A stretch of 64,000 nt of DNA from Corynebacterium meridianum (lineage in GTDB: Bacteria > Actinomycetota > Actinomycetes > Mycobacteriales > Mycobacteriaceae): positions 248,001 to 312,000 of the forward strand of contig NZ_JAEIOS010000011.1 of the NCBI RefSeq assembly GCF_016342265.1, given 5' to 3'. A program made the translations under genes and the position numbers. This document shows, piece by piece, positions 18,365 through 27,707 of the stretch. Position 1 is the first letter of the stretch. Each line of letters begins with the position of its first letter. The notes under the pieces were generated by a model. It was not told the DNA's origin and ran no database searches. It worked only from the letters and a program-made list of their open reading frames with translations.

Positions 18365-18841
18365 ATGAAGCTCTTCTCGCGCTCCACCGCCATCGCAGCC
18401 GCCACCACCTTCGCGCTCGCGGCGTCGACGCTCACCGCTCCGGCCTGGGCTGATGAGACGTCCACGTCCTCCGAGATCTCCGGAAGCAAGATCGCTGGTT
18501 CGTCCGAGGAGAAGCCGGCCTCCGAAAAGACCGATGATGCCGCCGATGAGGACACCGACAACGGCGACTCCGAGGCCAAGGATGATGATGGCGAGGTGAA
18601 GGGCACCGACCCGATCGCCGACACTCTGCGCGGTTCCTCCGACAACTCCCTGTCCTCGGGCATCGGTTCCAGCGAGGAAACCGTCTACCACAACCTGGAC
18701 GGCGACGAGGTCACCGGTCCGAAGATCGCGATGATCTTCACGAAAATCGTGCAGCTGGTCAAAACCGTCGTCGGGATCGTCAGCCTGATCACCGCCGCGG
18801 CGTCACTCGTGGAGCTCGCGAAGAAGTACATGCCGCACTGA
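18365..18841 (+). CDS. Small secreted protein, tandem paralog 3
   Basis: 158 aa. Same design as its two neighbours but more diverged: signal peptide 1-29 (APAWA before DET), a strongly acidic linker (Asp/Glu/Ser, 30-115), and a C-terminal hydrophobic helix (about 117-152: PKIAMIFTKIVQLVKTVVG onward) ending KKYMPH. The helix no longer matches WVKMLTT but keeps the length and alternating pattern, suggesting an ancient duplication. GAGGA lies about 13 nt before the ATG. No recognised family. Ends 24 bases before a strong hairpin shared with the convergent rel gene. Confidence 0.83.
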   Translation: MKLFSRSTAIAAATTFALAASTLTAPAWADETSTSSEISGSKIAGSSEEKPASEKTDDAADEDTDNGDSEAKDDDGEVKGTDPIADTLRGSSDNSLSSGIGSSEETVYHNLDGDEVTGPKIAMIFTKIVQLVKTVVGIVSLITAAASLVELAKKYMPH

Positions 18842-18864
18842 CTCCGGCCACATTTCCGCTGCAC

Positions 18865-18907
18865 AGGTATGGCGCCTGACCTTCCCCGGAGGTCGGGCGC
18901 CATACCT
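18865..18907. terminator. Bidirectional terminator between paralog 3 and rel
   Basis: Stem of about 17 bp with one mismatch (arms 18865-18881 and 18891-18907), followed on the plus strand by a T-containing tail (TTTATCTGTTT). It lies between convergent genes and can serve both. Confidence 0.8.
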
Positions 18908-18938
18908 TTATCTGTTTGAGAACCCCGATTGACGTCCG

Positions 18939-21221
18939 TCAGTCCGCGGCGACTCGGTAGACGTCGAATACTCCCTCGGTGTTCCGTAACTGCGTCATCA
19001 GCGAACCGAGCTGCTTGGTGTCCGAGACCTCGAAGGTGAAGCGACACACCGCGACATGGTCCTCGGCCGAGTAGGAATTCATGGCGGTGACCGTCACCCG
19101 CTGCTCGTTGATGACGCGGGTGAGTTCAAACAGCAATCCACTCCGATCCAGCGCCTCAAGCTGCAGGGTCGCGGCGAACACGCTGCCCGATCCCTCAGAG
19201 GCCCAGGAGACCGTGATGAGGCGTTCCGGTTCCTCGTGGAGCTTTGACGAGTTCGTGCAGTCGGTGCGGTGGACGCTGACTCCGCCACCACGGGTGACGA
19301 ATCCGAAGATCGCGTCGCCCGGTACCGGGCCACAGCACTTGGACAGCTTCGCCATGACGTCGGGACTCCCCTCGACGAGGATGCCGGTGCCGTCCCCTGT
19401 TGCCTGACTCCGGGAGCTGACGAGTTCGCTGAAGGGCGTCCTGGCGGCCAGGGCGTCCTCGGCCTCGTCGGGCGAACCGAAGTTCGCCATGAGCCGGGAG
19501 GCTACGTGCTTGGCGGAGACCGCTCCGGAGCCGATCGCGGTGTAGAGCGCGTCCACGTCCGGGTAGTGCAGTTCCGTCGCGACGGTCTTCATCGACTGCG
19601 CGGTGAACAGCCTGTGCATGGGAAGCCCCCCGCGCTGGACCTCGGCGGCCAGTGCGTCTCGTCCGAGTTCGAGGGACTCCTCCCTGCGTTCCTTGGCGAA
19701 CCACTGCCGGATCTTCGCCTTCGCTCGGGGTGAGACGACGAACTTCTGCCAGTCCGCACTCGGCCCGGCCCCAGGGTCCTTCGAGGTGAACACCTCGACC
19801 CGGTCCCCGGACTTGAGTTTCGATTCGAGCGCGACGAGTTTGCCGTTGACCTTCGCGCCGATGCAGCGGTGCCCGACCTCTGTGTGGACGGCGTAGGCGA
19901 AGTCGACGGGTGTGGCATCGACCGGCAGATTGACCACATCGCCCTTGGGTGTGAATACGAAGATCTGGGTGGCCTGGAGATCGTAGCGCAGTGAATCGAG
20001 GAACTCGTTGGGGTCCGCGGCTTCCTTCTGCCAGTCCAGCAGCTGCCGCATCCACGCCATCTGGTCCACCTCGGACTGTTCACCGGAGTGGGATCCCTTG
20101 GTTTCCTTGTATCTCCAGTGCGCCGCTATACCGAACTCGGCGTTGTAGTGCATCTCGTGTGTACGGACCTGCACCTCAAGGGCTTTGCCTCCCGGTCCCA
20201 TCACGGTGGTGTGCAGTGACTGGTAGACGCCGAACCGGGGCGCGGAAATGTAGTCCTTGAACCTGCCCGGGAGCGCCGAGTAGAGAGAATGCACGGCCCC
20301 GATCGCGGCGTAGCAGTCGTTCAGGTTGTCGACGAGGATGCGGATGCCGACGAGATCGAAGATCTCGTCGAAGTCCCGGCCGCGGACGATCATCTTCTGG
20401 TAGATCGACCAGTAGTGCTTCGGTCGGCCCATGACGCTCGCGGAGATGGAGTTCTCCTGCATCGTCGACTGGACGTCGGCGATGATCTCCGCGAGGTACC
20501 GGTCGCGTGAGGGGGCGCGATCGGCGACGAGGCGGACGATCTCGTCGTACTTCTTCGGGTAGAGAATCGCGAAGGAGAGGTCCTCCAGTTCCCACTTGAT
20601 CGTCGCCATCCCGAGTCGGTGCGCCAGCGGCGCGATGACCTCCAACGTCTGGCGGGCCTTCTTCGCCTGCTTCTCCGGAGGCAGGAAGCGCATCGTGCGC
20701 ATGTTGTGCAGGCGATCAGCAACCTTGATCACGAGGACACGGGGATCCTGGCTCATTGCGACGATCATCTTGCGGATCGTCTCCGCTTCGGCCGCGGCAC
20801 CCAACGCGACCTTGTCGAGTTTGGTCACCCCGTCAACGAGGCGCGCCACCTCCTCCCCGAACTCCCCGGAGAGATCCTCGAGACTGTAGTCCGTGTCCTC
20901 GACGGTGTCGTGCAGGAGTGCCGCCACGAGCGTCGTGGTGTCCATGCCGATCTCGGCGGCGATGGTCGCGACCGCGAGGGGATGCGTGATGTACGGGTCT
21001 CCGGACTTGCGGTACACACCTTCGTGGAGCCGCTCTGCGGTTCGGTAGGCGTGCTGCAGGGCGTCGATGTTCGCCTTCGGGTGGATCTTCCGGTGGATGC
21101 TCACCAAGGGATCCAGGACCGGGTCCACCTTGGTCCGGGTGCCTGTGAGGCTCCGTGCGAGTCGGGCCGACATGCTTCGCATGTTGACCTGCTGCCTGCT
21201 GTTACGTCCCTGGTTCATCAC
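18939..21221 (-). CDS. rel: Bifunctional (p)ppGpp synthetase/hydrolase (RSH)
   Basis: 760 aa. Hydrolase HD domain (H80, HDTVED 104-109), synthetase domain with [16 protein letters not shown] domain ([19 protein letters not shown]), the conserved [19 protein letters not shown] zinc-finger/RIS region, and a C-terminal ACT domain ([16 protein letters not shown]). Both active sites look intact, so it is the single actinobacterial Rel that makes and degrades alarmone on ribosomes. Its ATG overlaps the apt stop by 4 nt, implying translational coupling in a transport lipoprotein-apt-rel operon. Confidence 0.98.
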   Translation of the reverse strand: MMNQGRNSRQQVNMRSMSARLARSLTGTRTKVDPVLDPLVSIHRKIHPKANIDALQHAYRTAERLHEGVYRKSGDPYITHPLAVATIAAEIGMDTTTLVAALLHDTVEDTDYSLEDLSGEFGEEVARLVDGVTKLDKVALGAAAEAETIRKMIVAMSQDPRVLVIKVADRLHNMRTMRFLPPEKQAKKARQTLEVIAPLAHRLGMATIKWELEDLSFAILYPKKYDEIVRLVADRAPSRDRYLAEIIADVQSTMQENSISASVMGRPKHYWSIYQKMIVRGRDFDEIFDLVGIRILVDNLNDCYAAIGAVHSLYSALPGRFKDYISAPRFGVYQSLHTTVMGPGGKALEVQVRTHEMHYNAEFGIAAHWRYKETKGSHSGEQSEVDQMAWMRQLLDWQKEAADPNEFLDSLRYDLQATQIFVFTPKGDVVNLPVDATPVDFAYAVHTEVGHRCIGAKVNGKLVALESKLKSGDRVEVFTSKDPGAGPSADWQKFVVSPRAKAKIRQWFAKERREESLELGRDALAAEVQRGGLPMHRLFTAQSMKTVATELHYPDVDALYTAIGSGAVSAKHVASRLMANFGSPDEAEDALAARTPFSELVSSRSQATGDGTGILVEGSPDVMAKLSKCCGPVPGDAIFGFVTRGGGVSVHRTDCTNSSKLHEEPERLITVSWASEGSGSVFAATLQLEALDRSGLLFELTRVINEQRVTVTAMNSYSAEDHVAVCRFTFEVSDTKQLGSLMTQLRNTEGVFDVYRVAAD

Positions 21222-21772
21222 CGGTCACCGACTGCCGGTTCGTTGACCACGATGAGGGGGCTGTCGCCGAGTCGATCACGACCGCCTAATCCCGACACCT
21301 CCAGCACGACCGCATGGCCGGCGACCGTCGCGCCGCAGTTCTCCAGTAGTTTCCGAGCCGCGACGAGGGTGCCACCGGTGGCCAGCACGTCGTCGACGAG
21401 AACCACCCGCACCCCGTCGAGATCCGTACCCGTGCCCGCCGGAACCTCCAGCGCCGCAGTGCCGTACTCCAGCTGGTATTCCTCCGTGTGCACGGGCGGT
21501 GGCAGTTTGCCCTGCTTGCGGATCGCGAGGATGCCGAGTCCGAGACGGTACGCCACCGCGGATCCGAGGAGGAAGCCCCGGGCGTCGAGGCCACCGATCA
21601 GTTGCGCGTCGAAGCGTTCGGCGGCATCGGCGAGTTCGTCTACGACCAGTTGGAACGCCTCGGCATCCGCGAGAACCGGGGTGAGGTCCTCGAAGAGGAT
21701 CCCCTCCTCCGGGAAGTCCTTCACGTAGCGGATCTTGGCCGCCAGTGCTTCACGAGCATTGCCGTAGGTCAT
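21218..21772 (-). CDS. apt: Adenine phosphoribosyltransferase
   Basis: 184 aa. Purine salvage: adenine plus PRPP to AMP. The PRPP-binding loop [17 protein letters not shown] and upstream [20 protein letters not shown] are diagnostic, and [16 protein letters not shown] is the family N-terminal signature. Start and stop each overlap neighbouring genes by 4 nt (peptide-binding lipoprotein upstream, rel downstream), so the three genes are probably one transcript. Linking AMP supply and (p)ppGpp turnover in one operon is conserved in corynebacteria and mycobacteria. Confidence 0.96.
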   Translation of the reverse strand: MTYGNAREALAAKIRYVKDFPEEGILFEDLTPVLADAEAFQLVVDELADAAERFDAQLIGGLDARGFLLGSAVAYRLGLGILAIRKQGKLPPPVHTEEYQLEYGTAALEVPAGTGTDLDGVRVVLVDDVLATGGTLVAARKLLENCGATVAGHAVVLEVSGLGGRDRLGDSPLIVVNEPAVGDR

Positions 21773-23418
21773 TGTCCCTCACTCTCCTGCCACCGGTCCA
21801 TGTTCCACCCGATTCCGGAATTCCCGGTATTCACCACAACGTTACCCACGTTGCGGTCCACCACAAATGCGCGGGGTTCCGCGGCGAGCGGGATCGTCGG
21901 GATCTCCTGCCAGAGACGCTCCTCCGCCGCCCGGAATCCCTCGAGATCGTCACTCGTCACGTTGACCGATCCATACTCCCCCTCCGGCCCGAGCGCCACG
22001 AGCAGGGCATCGAGGGTGCCCTCGGTGATTCGGGGGTTCCACCATTCGTCGTAGGAGGACGAGACGAGATCTCCCAGGGTGGAGCCGTCCGCACTGGCGT
22101 CCACGACCGTGATCCCCGCTGGTTCACAGGACACCCGGATCGCCTCCACCATCGCGGCGAACCTGGGGTCCGGGCCCAGGTATCCGATCCGGATCGATGT
22201 CCCAGCCAGGGCCCCGGCCTTCGTGAGGTCGACACCGAGGTGCGCGTCGGCCACCGGCCGGTCGTGGTCGGTGGCGGGGCTGTCTGCGGGGGAAAGCCGA
22301 ACCCCCATCGGTGGGACCCGATGGCCGGCGATCTCGGAAGATGCGGTTGCGACGGCGGGTTGGGCGACGCACGCGGCGAATGCCGCACGGTTCTCCGGGG
22401 TGGAGAGCACACCCCCGTCACCGAGAACCAGCTGTTCGATCCGGACGCCGGTCGCGTACTCGACCCGGGCCGTGCTGCCCGGTTCATCCCGCTGGACCCA
22501 GTCCACGGGGGTTCCGCCCGTGAAGTCCGCGAGGATCGCCGATGCCTCGTCCCTCCGGCCGGCTACGTCGGTTCCCCGTGGCCAGACGAGCACCGATTCG
22601 GCTTCCGCGGGATCCCCGTTGAAGAGCTGGTTGCGCCGCAGCAGCACCGTCCCGTCCGCGTCGACGCGGTCGATCGTGAACGGGCCGGACGACACCTGCA
22701 GATCCGGGTCGAAGTCGGCGAGATCGAAGCCGGTGTTCCACACCTCGGCCACCGGGCGCAACGTCTCGACATTCTGCGTGGCGAGAGCGGTCACGAGTTC
22801 ATCCTCGGTCAGACCGACCTTCGCCGCGATGGCGTGGGACGGCAGTACGGTGCCCGGTCCGAAGAGGTGTCGCCACCTGGCCCCCGTTCCCTCGTTGAAG
22901 ATGACGGTGAACTCTTTCGCCCCGGCGGCACATTCGAGGTTCTTCACCTGTGCGGTGAGCGGCAGGAACGCGGCGAACAGCCCGGGCATGGTTCCTGCTC
23001 TGTAGGACAGCAGGAAGTCCGTGCAGGTGACGGGCGCGCCGTCGGAATATGTGGCCTCCGGATTGATGGTGTACACCACCCTGGGTTCGGGGCCGGGCAG
23101 GGGCTGGGCGGTGACCAGATCGCGGTTCGGGATCTGCTGACCGGACGGCCCGTGCACGAAGGCGGGCGGGTAGAGCCGACCGGCGAGTGTGTCGGCACTC
23201 GTCGATGCGCCGAGGAGACTCGCGGCGTTCGTCGTGGCCAGCGGTGACGAGGTAGCCAGGGTGAGACGTCTGGGTTCCGGAGGCGGGGAATCGTCTCCTC
23301 CGTCCCCGGGGTTCGCGGTGCACGCTGCGGTGAGGAGTACGGTGCCGCACAGGGCCGCGCAGAGGCGGACGAGGATCGGGGCGGATGAACCCTGTTTTCG
23401 GAGCAGCGCGTCGGCCAT
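21769..23418 (-). CDS. ABC-type peptide/solute-binding lipoprotein (SBP family 5)
   Basis: 549 aa from ATG 23418. Signal peptide with lipobox LTAAC (Cys33), then the bilobed periplasmic-binding fold of the dipeptide/oligopeptide class: [36 protein letters not shown], and [22 protein letters not shown] are typical of DppA/OppA. No permease or ATPase gene is adjacent, so it may be an orphan receptor or work with a distant transporter. The upstream open frame to 23604 has no signal or RBS. A TATACT (-10) lies 120 bases upstream. First gene of the apt-rel operon. Confidence 0.9.
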   Translation of the reverse strand: MADALLRKQGSSAPILVRLCAALCGTVLLTAACTANPGDGGDDSPPPEPRRLTLATSSPLATTNAASLLGASTSADTLAGRLYPPAFVHGPSGQQIPNRDLVTAQPLPGPEPRVVYTINPEATYSDGAPVTCTDFLLSYRAGTMPGLFAAFLPLTAQVKNLECAAGAKEFTVIFNEGTGARWRHLFGPGTVLPSHAIAAKVGLTEDELVTALATQNVETLRPVAEVWNTGFDLADFDPDLQVSSGPFTIDRVDADGTVLLRRNQLFNGDPAEAESVLVWPRGTDVAGRRDEASAILADFTGGTPVDWVQRDEPGSTARVEYATGVRIEQLVLGDGGVLSTPENRAAFAACVAQPAVATASSEIAGHRVPPMGVRLSPADSPATDHDRPVADAHLGVDLTKAGALAGTSIRIGYLGPDPRFAAMVEAIRVSCEPAGITVVDASADGSTLGDLVSSSYDEWWNPRITEGTLDALLVALGPEGEYGSVNVTSDDLEGFRAAEERLWQEIPTIPLAAEPRAFVVDRNVGNVVVNTGNSGIGWNMDRWQESEGQ

Positions 23419-23537
23419 TGGGGGCAGTCCTTGTCGGTCATCGAGGATTCTGTCGCGTCGGATACGTCCGACGGCCCATCCCGTTCTCAGATCGCCGGCG
23501 GGAGAGACCGGGGATCGCTCCACGTGGAACTCATCAC

Positions 23538-23543
23538 AGTATA
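23538..23543 (-). promoter_or_regulatory. -10 candidate (TATACT) for the lipoprotein-apt-rel operon
   Basis: TATACT on the minus strand about 120 bases upstream of the lipoprotein start; -35 region is weak. It lies downstream of the secF terminator, consistent with a separate transcript. Confidence 0.45.
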
Positions 23544-23590
23544 GGCAACGCCGTGTCTGATTCCCGCATCGTGTCCGGTGCCCGGAAACG

Positions 23591-23635
23591 CGGACAGGCC
23601 GCACGACGCGTGTGGGGCGTCGTGCGGCCTGTCCG
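23591..23635 (-). terminator. Terminator of secF: 19-bp perfect hairpin
   Basis: Arms 23591-23609 and 23617-23635 pair without mismatch around a 7-base loop, starting 20 bases after the secF stop. The minus-strand tail is CGTTTCC. Separates the yajC-secDF region from the rel operon. Confidence 0.8.
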
Positions 23636-23654
23636 GAGATTCCCGGTCCGGTCG

Positions 23655-24776
23655 TTACTGTCCGGGGCGCCAGCTGGCACCGTTGGGCCCGTGTCCCGGG
23701 TTCACCGGGGTTACAGGTGTCGTCACGGTCCGTCGAGCGGACGGACCGTGTCCTTCCGGTGCCGGAACTGCGTCCGGAGTCTGTCGGCCTTCGCGCTCGG
23801 CGAGAACCCGGTCATTGTGCTCCCGGACCTTACGCTGGCGGTTCTTCAGGGTCACGAGGATGGGGGTCGCGAGGAACACGGAGGAGAAGGTTCCTTCGAT
23901 GACGCCGATGAACTGAACGAGGGCGAGATCCTTGAGGGTGCCGACCCCCATGAGCCAGACCGCGACGACCATGAGTGCCGCGATGGGCAGAGCCGAGATC
24001 ACGGTTGTCGCGATCGACCGCATGACTGTCTGGTTGACCGCGAGATTCGCCTGTTCCGAATACGTTCTTCGGGTCGTGTTGAGGAAACCCGCCGTGTTTT
24101 CCTTGACCTTGTCGAAGACGACGACGGTGTCGTAGAGGGAGAACGCGAGGACGGTCAGGAGCCCGATGACGGTGGCGGGGGTGACCTCGAAGCCGATGAG
24201 GGCGTAGATACCGGCGACGACGACGCCGTCGACGAACAGGCCACCCATCGCGGCGATGGCCATGTCGCGTTCGAAACGGACGGTGATGTATCCGAAGATC
24301 AGCACCAGGAACACCCCGAGGGACAGCAGCATCCGGTTGGTGATCGTCGACCCCCAGGACTCGGAGACCGTGGAGTCACCGACCACATCGGGGTTCGGTT
24401 CCCCGGTGGCGTCGACCGGTTTGAAGGTGTCGAAGAGTTGTTCGCGGGCCTCGCCGATCTGCTGCTCATTGAGACGCTCGGAGTTGATCTCGAGGATCCG
24501 GGAATCTCCGGCACCGACGACCTGCACCTTCTGCGGGGTGACACCCGTCGCGTCCGTGAACACCTCCGCGGCAGCCTCGGTCGAGATTCCCTCGGCGGGC
24601 ATGTTCATCTTGGTTCCGCCCTCGAAGTCGATGCCGAGGGTGAAACCGCGGACGACGATTCCGAGGAAGCAGATGACGAGCACCACGCCCGTGATCGAGT
24701 ACCACACACGGCGGCGTCCGACGAAGTCGATGCCGCCCTCACCGGTGTAGAGACGTCTGAAGATGGAAGAGCTCAT
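23655..24776 (-). CDS. secF: Protein translocase subunit SecF
   Basis: 373 aa, six membrane segments with a large extracytoplasmic loop after the first (GIDFEGGTKMNMP). Conserved SecF elements: RVWYSITGVVL, TVLAFSLYDTVVVFDKV and the SI-NQT motif (NLAVNQTVMRSIATT). Works with SecD to pull proteins out of SecYEG using the proton gradient. The C-terminus is a hydrophilic Pro/Arg-rich tail. Starts 3 nt after secD, so it is co-translated with it. ATG at 24776. Confidence 0.97.
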   Translation of the reverse strand: MSSSIFRRLYTGEGGIDFVGRRRVWYSITGVVLVICFLGIVVRGFTLGIDFEGGTKMNMPAEGISTEAAAEVFTDATGVTPQKVQVVGAGDSRILEINSERLNEQQIGEAREQLFDTFKPVDATGEPNPDVVGDSTVSESWGSTITNRMLLSLGVFLVLIFGYITVRFERDMAIAAMGGLFVDGVVVAGIYALIGFEVTPATVIGLLTVLAFSLYDTVVVFDKVKENTAGFLNTTRRTYSEQANLAVNQTVMRSIATTVISALPIAALMVVAVWLMGVGTLKDLALVQFIGVIEGTFSSVFLATPILVTLKNRQRKVREHNDRVLAEREGRQTPDAVPAPEGHGPSARRTVTTPVTPVNPGHGPNGASWRPGQ

Positions 24777-24779
24777 GGT

Positions 24780-26798
24780 TTACTTCTCCTCGTTCTCGCC
24801 GGACTCGGCACCGGAGGTTGATGGGGCGACCGGACCCGAACCGGAGGTGTGTCCCTGTCCGTCCCTGAGACGCGCGGTGGTCTGTGCATCGGTCTCGCCG
24901 TCGAGGGCCTTCTCCGCGTGATCCCCCGCGAGCCACTCCCCACGGTTGCGCCGTTCCCCGGCGACCTTCATCACTCCCGCGAGACCGTTGAGCCGCGGGT
25001 TCGCGAAGGATGCCTTCCGGGAGGCCAGGATGACCAGCGGGGAGGTGACCAGGAAGATCACCAGGAGGTCGAACACCGTGGTCAGGCCGAGGGTGAACGC
25101 GAAACCCTTGACGTCTCCGACCGCGAGGATGTAGAGCACGACCGCGGCGATCAGTGAGACGAAGTTGCCGGACAGAATGGTGTGCTTGGCCCGCCCCCAC
25201 GCGCGCGGCACCGCGGACCGGAAGGTCCGCCCGTCCCTGACCTCGTCCTTGATTCTCTCGTAGAACACGACGAACGAGTCCGCCGTGGTACCGATACCGA
25301 TGATCAGACCGGCGACGCCCGCGAGATCGAGGGAGTAGCCGATCCACCGGCCGAGGAGGACCAGGGACCCGTAGATGAGGGACCCGGAGGCGAACAACGT
25401 GAACACGGCGAGGAAACCGAACACCCGGTAGTACGCGAGACAGAAGATGCTCACCAGGATGAGTCCGATGATGCCCGCGATGAGACCCGCCTTGAGTGAC
25501 GCGAAGCCGAGTGTCGCGGGGATGGTGGTCGCGGTTCCGCCCCGTTCCCCGTTCTCGCCTGCGAAGGAGAGCGGCAGCGCACCGTAGCGGAGGTTGCTCG
25601 CGAGGTCCATCGCCTCCTGCTGGGTGAAGGAGCCGGTGATCGACGTTCCCGAGCCGACCGGCGTCGGCGACTGGATCACCGGGGCCGAGATGACCTCGGA
25701 GTCGAGGGTGATGGCGACCTGCCGCTTGAGGTATTCCTGGGTGAGGGATGCCCAGGTGGCACCGCCCTGTTCTCCCGGTCCGGACTTGAAGGAGAAGTTG
25801 ATCTCCATCTGTCCGGTCTGCGGGTTCAGGCCACCGTTGATCGGGCGGTTGGTGTCGATCTCGTTTCCGCTCAGCCGCAGACCCTCCACCGGGTCGGTCT
25901 CGCCGACCAGCAGAGGCGACGGACCGAGAATGTACTTCGCACCGTTCTCCACGTCGCACGCGACGAGCGGTTTCGCTGGATCATCGGTACCCGCGATGGG
26001 GTCGAGTTCCTCGTTGCACACGAGCAGCGACGCGGCGGCGAGCTGGATGGTCGGGTCCTCGGACTGCCGATCCTCCCGCAGCATCGCCGTCACCTCGGCA
26101 CGGCGCTCCGCCGCCTCGATGGAGTTCGCCGGTGCTTCGGGGGCCTCCGCCGTGATGACCGGGGCGTCGATCTTCTCGACGTCCACCTCGGGCTCGGCGG
26201 CCCCGTCACCGGAGCCTCCCTCCCCCGCGTTCTCCCCGTCGGCCTGGGACTGGATCTCGGCGAGGGCCTTCGCCTGCTGCTCGGCGTTCAGGTTGAGTTG
26301 CTCGGTCAGCTCATCGACGGCCGTCTGGGCTTCGTCCGGGGAGATCACCCCGAGTGAGACCCAGCGTTCCGCCATGTCCGTCTGCTCGGCCAGGAGCTTG
26401 CCGGGATCGGGCTGACCTGGTTCGGAGACGGGCCGGAAGAGCAGCTGGGACGTCTGTCCCAGGGCACGGGCCTGGGAGGTGTCCTCACCCGGAACGGTGA
26501 TGACGAGTGTGTTGCCGTCCGTCACGACCTCCGCCCCGGAAACGCCCATGCCGTTGACGCGGTTCTGGAGGATGTTCCGCGCCTGGTCGAGCTGGTCCTT
26601 CGTCGGCTCCTCGCCCTGCGGCACCAGGGTCACCCTGGTACCGCCCTGGAGGTCTATGCCGAGCCGCGGTTTGGCCGAGTGGTCACCGGTCAACAGGACC
26701 AGTGAGTAGACGAAGATCAGGATCACCAGATAGAGGGCGAGCGCGATCACCGGCCAATTCTTCTGCCCGACGCGTCTGCGCCCAGATTGCGAAGCCAA
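24780..26798 (-). CDS. secD: Protein translocase subunit SecD
   Basis: 672 aa. First membrane segment (about 18-36), D1 motif GIDLQGGTRVTL, the periplasmic P1 domain, and C-terminal membrane segments with GLIIGIGTTADSFVVFYERIKDE and FVSLIAAVVLYILAVGDVKGFA. Between about residues 185 and 260 there is an Ala/Glu/Gly-rich insertion (QADGENAGEGGSGDGAA) not found in short SecD proteins; actinobacterial SecD proteins often have such low-complexity segments. The C-terminal tail is also extended and polar. Separated from yajC by 389 bases. Confidence 0.96.
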   Translation of the reverse strand: MASQSGRRRVGQKNWPVIALALYLVILIFVYSLVLLTGDHSAKPRLGIDLQGGTRVTLVPQGEEPTKDQLDQARNILQNRVNGMGVSGAEVVTDGNTLVITVPGEDTSQARALGQTSQLLFRPVSEPGQPDPGKLLAEQTDMAERWVSLGVISPDEAQTAVDELTEQLNLNAEQQAKALAEIQSQADGENAGEGGSGDGAAEPEVDVEKIDAPVITAEAPEAPANSIEAAERRAEVTAMLREDRQSEDPTIQLAAASLLVCNEELDPIAGTDDPAKPLVACDVENGAKYILGPSPLLVGETDPVEGLRLSGNEIDTNRPINGGLNPQTGQMEINFSFKSGPGEQGGATWASLTQEYLKRQVAITLDSEVISAPVIQSPTPVGSGTSITGSFTQQEAMDLASNLRYGALPLSFAGENGERGGTATTIPATLGFASLKAGLIAGIIGLILVSIFCLAYYRVFGFLAVFTLFASGSLIYGSLVLLGRWIGYSLDLAGVAGLIIGIGTTADSFVVFYERIKDEVRDGRTFRSAVPRAWGRAKHTILSGNFVSLIAAVVLYILAVGDVKGFAFTLGLTTVFDLLVIFLVTSPLVILASRKASFANPRLNGLAGVMKVAGERRNRGEWLAGDHAEKALDGETDAQTTARLRDGQGHTSGSGPVAPSTSGAESGENEEK

Positions 26799-27187
26799 TG
26801 GAGTGTCTCCTTGTGTCTCAGCGGCCCTGCGGAGCTACCGCATTCCGGCGGATGGTACCGGCGAGCGCTGATGGGGGTCTGGCACAGCTGATCGGCCACC
26901 CCTTTTCCTCGGGGAACGGCGTACACCTGTGACGATGTGTGTCTTTTCGGTGTCCCGGAACGGAGCCGCGATCACCGCGGTGAATGACGGACTCCTGTTC
27001 CGGGGACCGGGCTCCGTGCACTGCTGTGCGCGGAACCCGGTCGGTGTCACGGTTATAGTACGGCATCAGGGGCAGCTGTACGGCTACACCCCGCGTCCGG
27101 TTCGGGGCCTGCGCGGAACCCGTGACCGGTAACCGCACTGTAGCGGCGGCGGATGAGGCCAGCCAACCCACAGTCATGTGGCCAGAG
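26799..27187. other. 389-bp yajC-secD intergenic region / secD leader
   Basis: No convincing gene in any frame. On the minus strand TATAAC (27052-27057) is a good -10, about 255 bases upstream of secD, without a recognisable -35. If used, secDF would have its own promoter and a long untranslated leader. I see no known riboswitch. Confidence 0.45.
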
Positions 27188-27640
27188 TCACTTCCGGTCT
27201 TCCGTCTCACCGGTTTCGCGGCCGCCGTGCGCATCAGCTGCGGAGGGGCCGTCCGCATCGGGCATGCCTGCGGGCGCTGACTCCACGGAGTCGGCGTTGC
27301 GCTCCGGTGCATGGTCATCGGGCTGCGCGTCCGCGTCCTCCCAGAACCGTTCGTCACCGGTGGTCGCAGCCACGGCGGGGGCCGAAGGATCGACCTTCCG
27401 GATGATCGCACTGCGTTCCCACGTCATGGTGACCCCGACGGAGATCTCGAGATCGACGAGCTCGTCGGACATTCCACGGACGACGCCGTGGACACCTGAG
27501 GTGGTAACGACCCGGTCGCCTGCGCGCAGAGAATCCTGCAGTGCCTGTATCTCCTCCATCCGGCGGCGCTGGCGACGGGCCTGGATGGTGGTGGGGATGA
27601 TGAAGACGGCGGCGATTGCGGCTAAGAGAAGAAGTTCCAT
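27188..27640 (-). CDS. yajC: Preprotein translocase subunit YajC
   Basis: 150 aa. N-terminal membrane segment (MELLLLAAIAAVFIIPTTIQ), then ARRQRRRMEEIQALQDSLRAGDRVVTTSGVHGVV, the YajC signature. The C-terminal half is an acidic Asp/Ala/Glu tail (DDHAPERNADSVES) longer than in E. coli. The start at 27640 is 7 nt after CATAGT, so a leaderless transcript is plausible; a GTG at 27649 is an alternative. Accessory to SecDF. Stands 67 bases downstream of ruvB. Confidence 0.93.
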   Translation of the reverse strand: MELLLLAAIAAVFIIPTTIQARRQRRRMEEIQALQDSLRAGDRVVTTSGVHGVVRGMSDELVDLEISVGVTMTWERSAIIRKVDPSAPAVAATTGDERFWEDADAQPDDHAPERNADSVESAPAGMPDADGPSAADAHGGRETGETEDRK

Positions 27641-27707
27641 GGGTCCCACTATGCCAGAGCCTTCCGCACCACCGTCTGCCCGCCCCGCAGGTACCCGTGC
27701 GGGTGGA

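Noticed and set aside
21745..23247. 500-aa plus-strand open frame
   Set aside because: Shadow of the binding lipoprotein; no start signal, no family.
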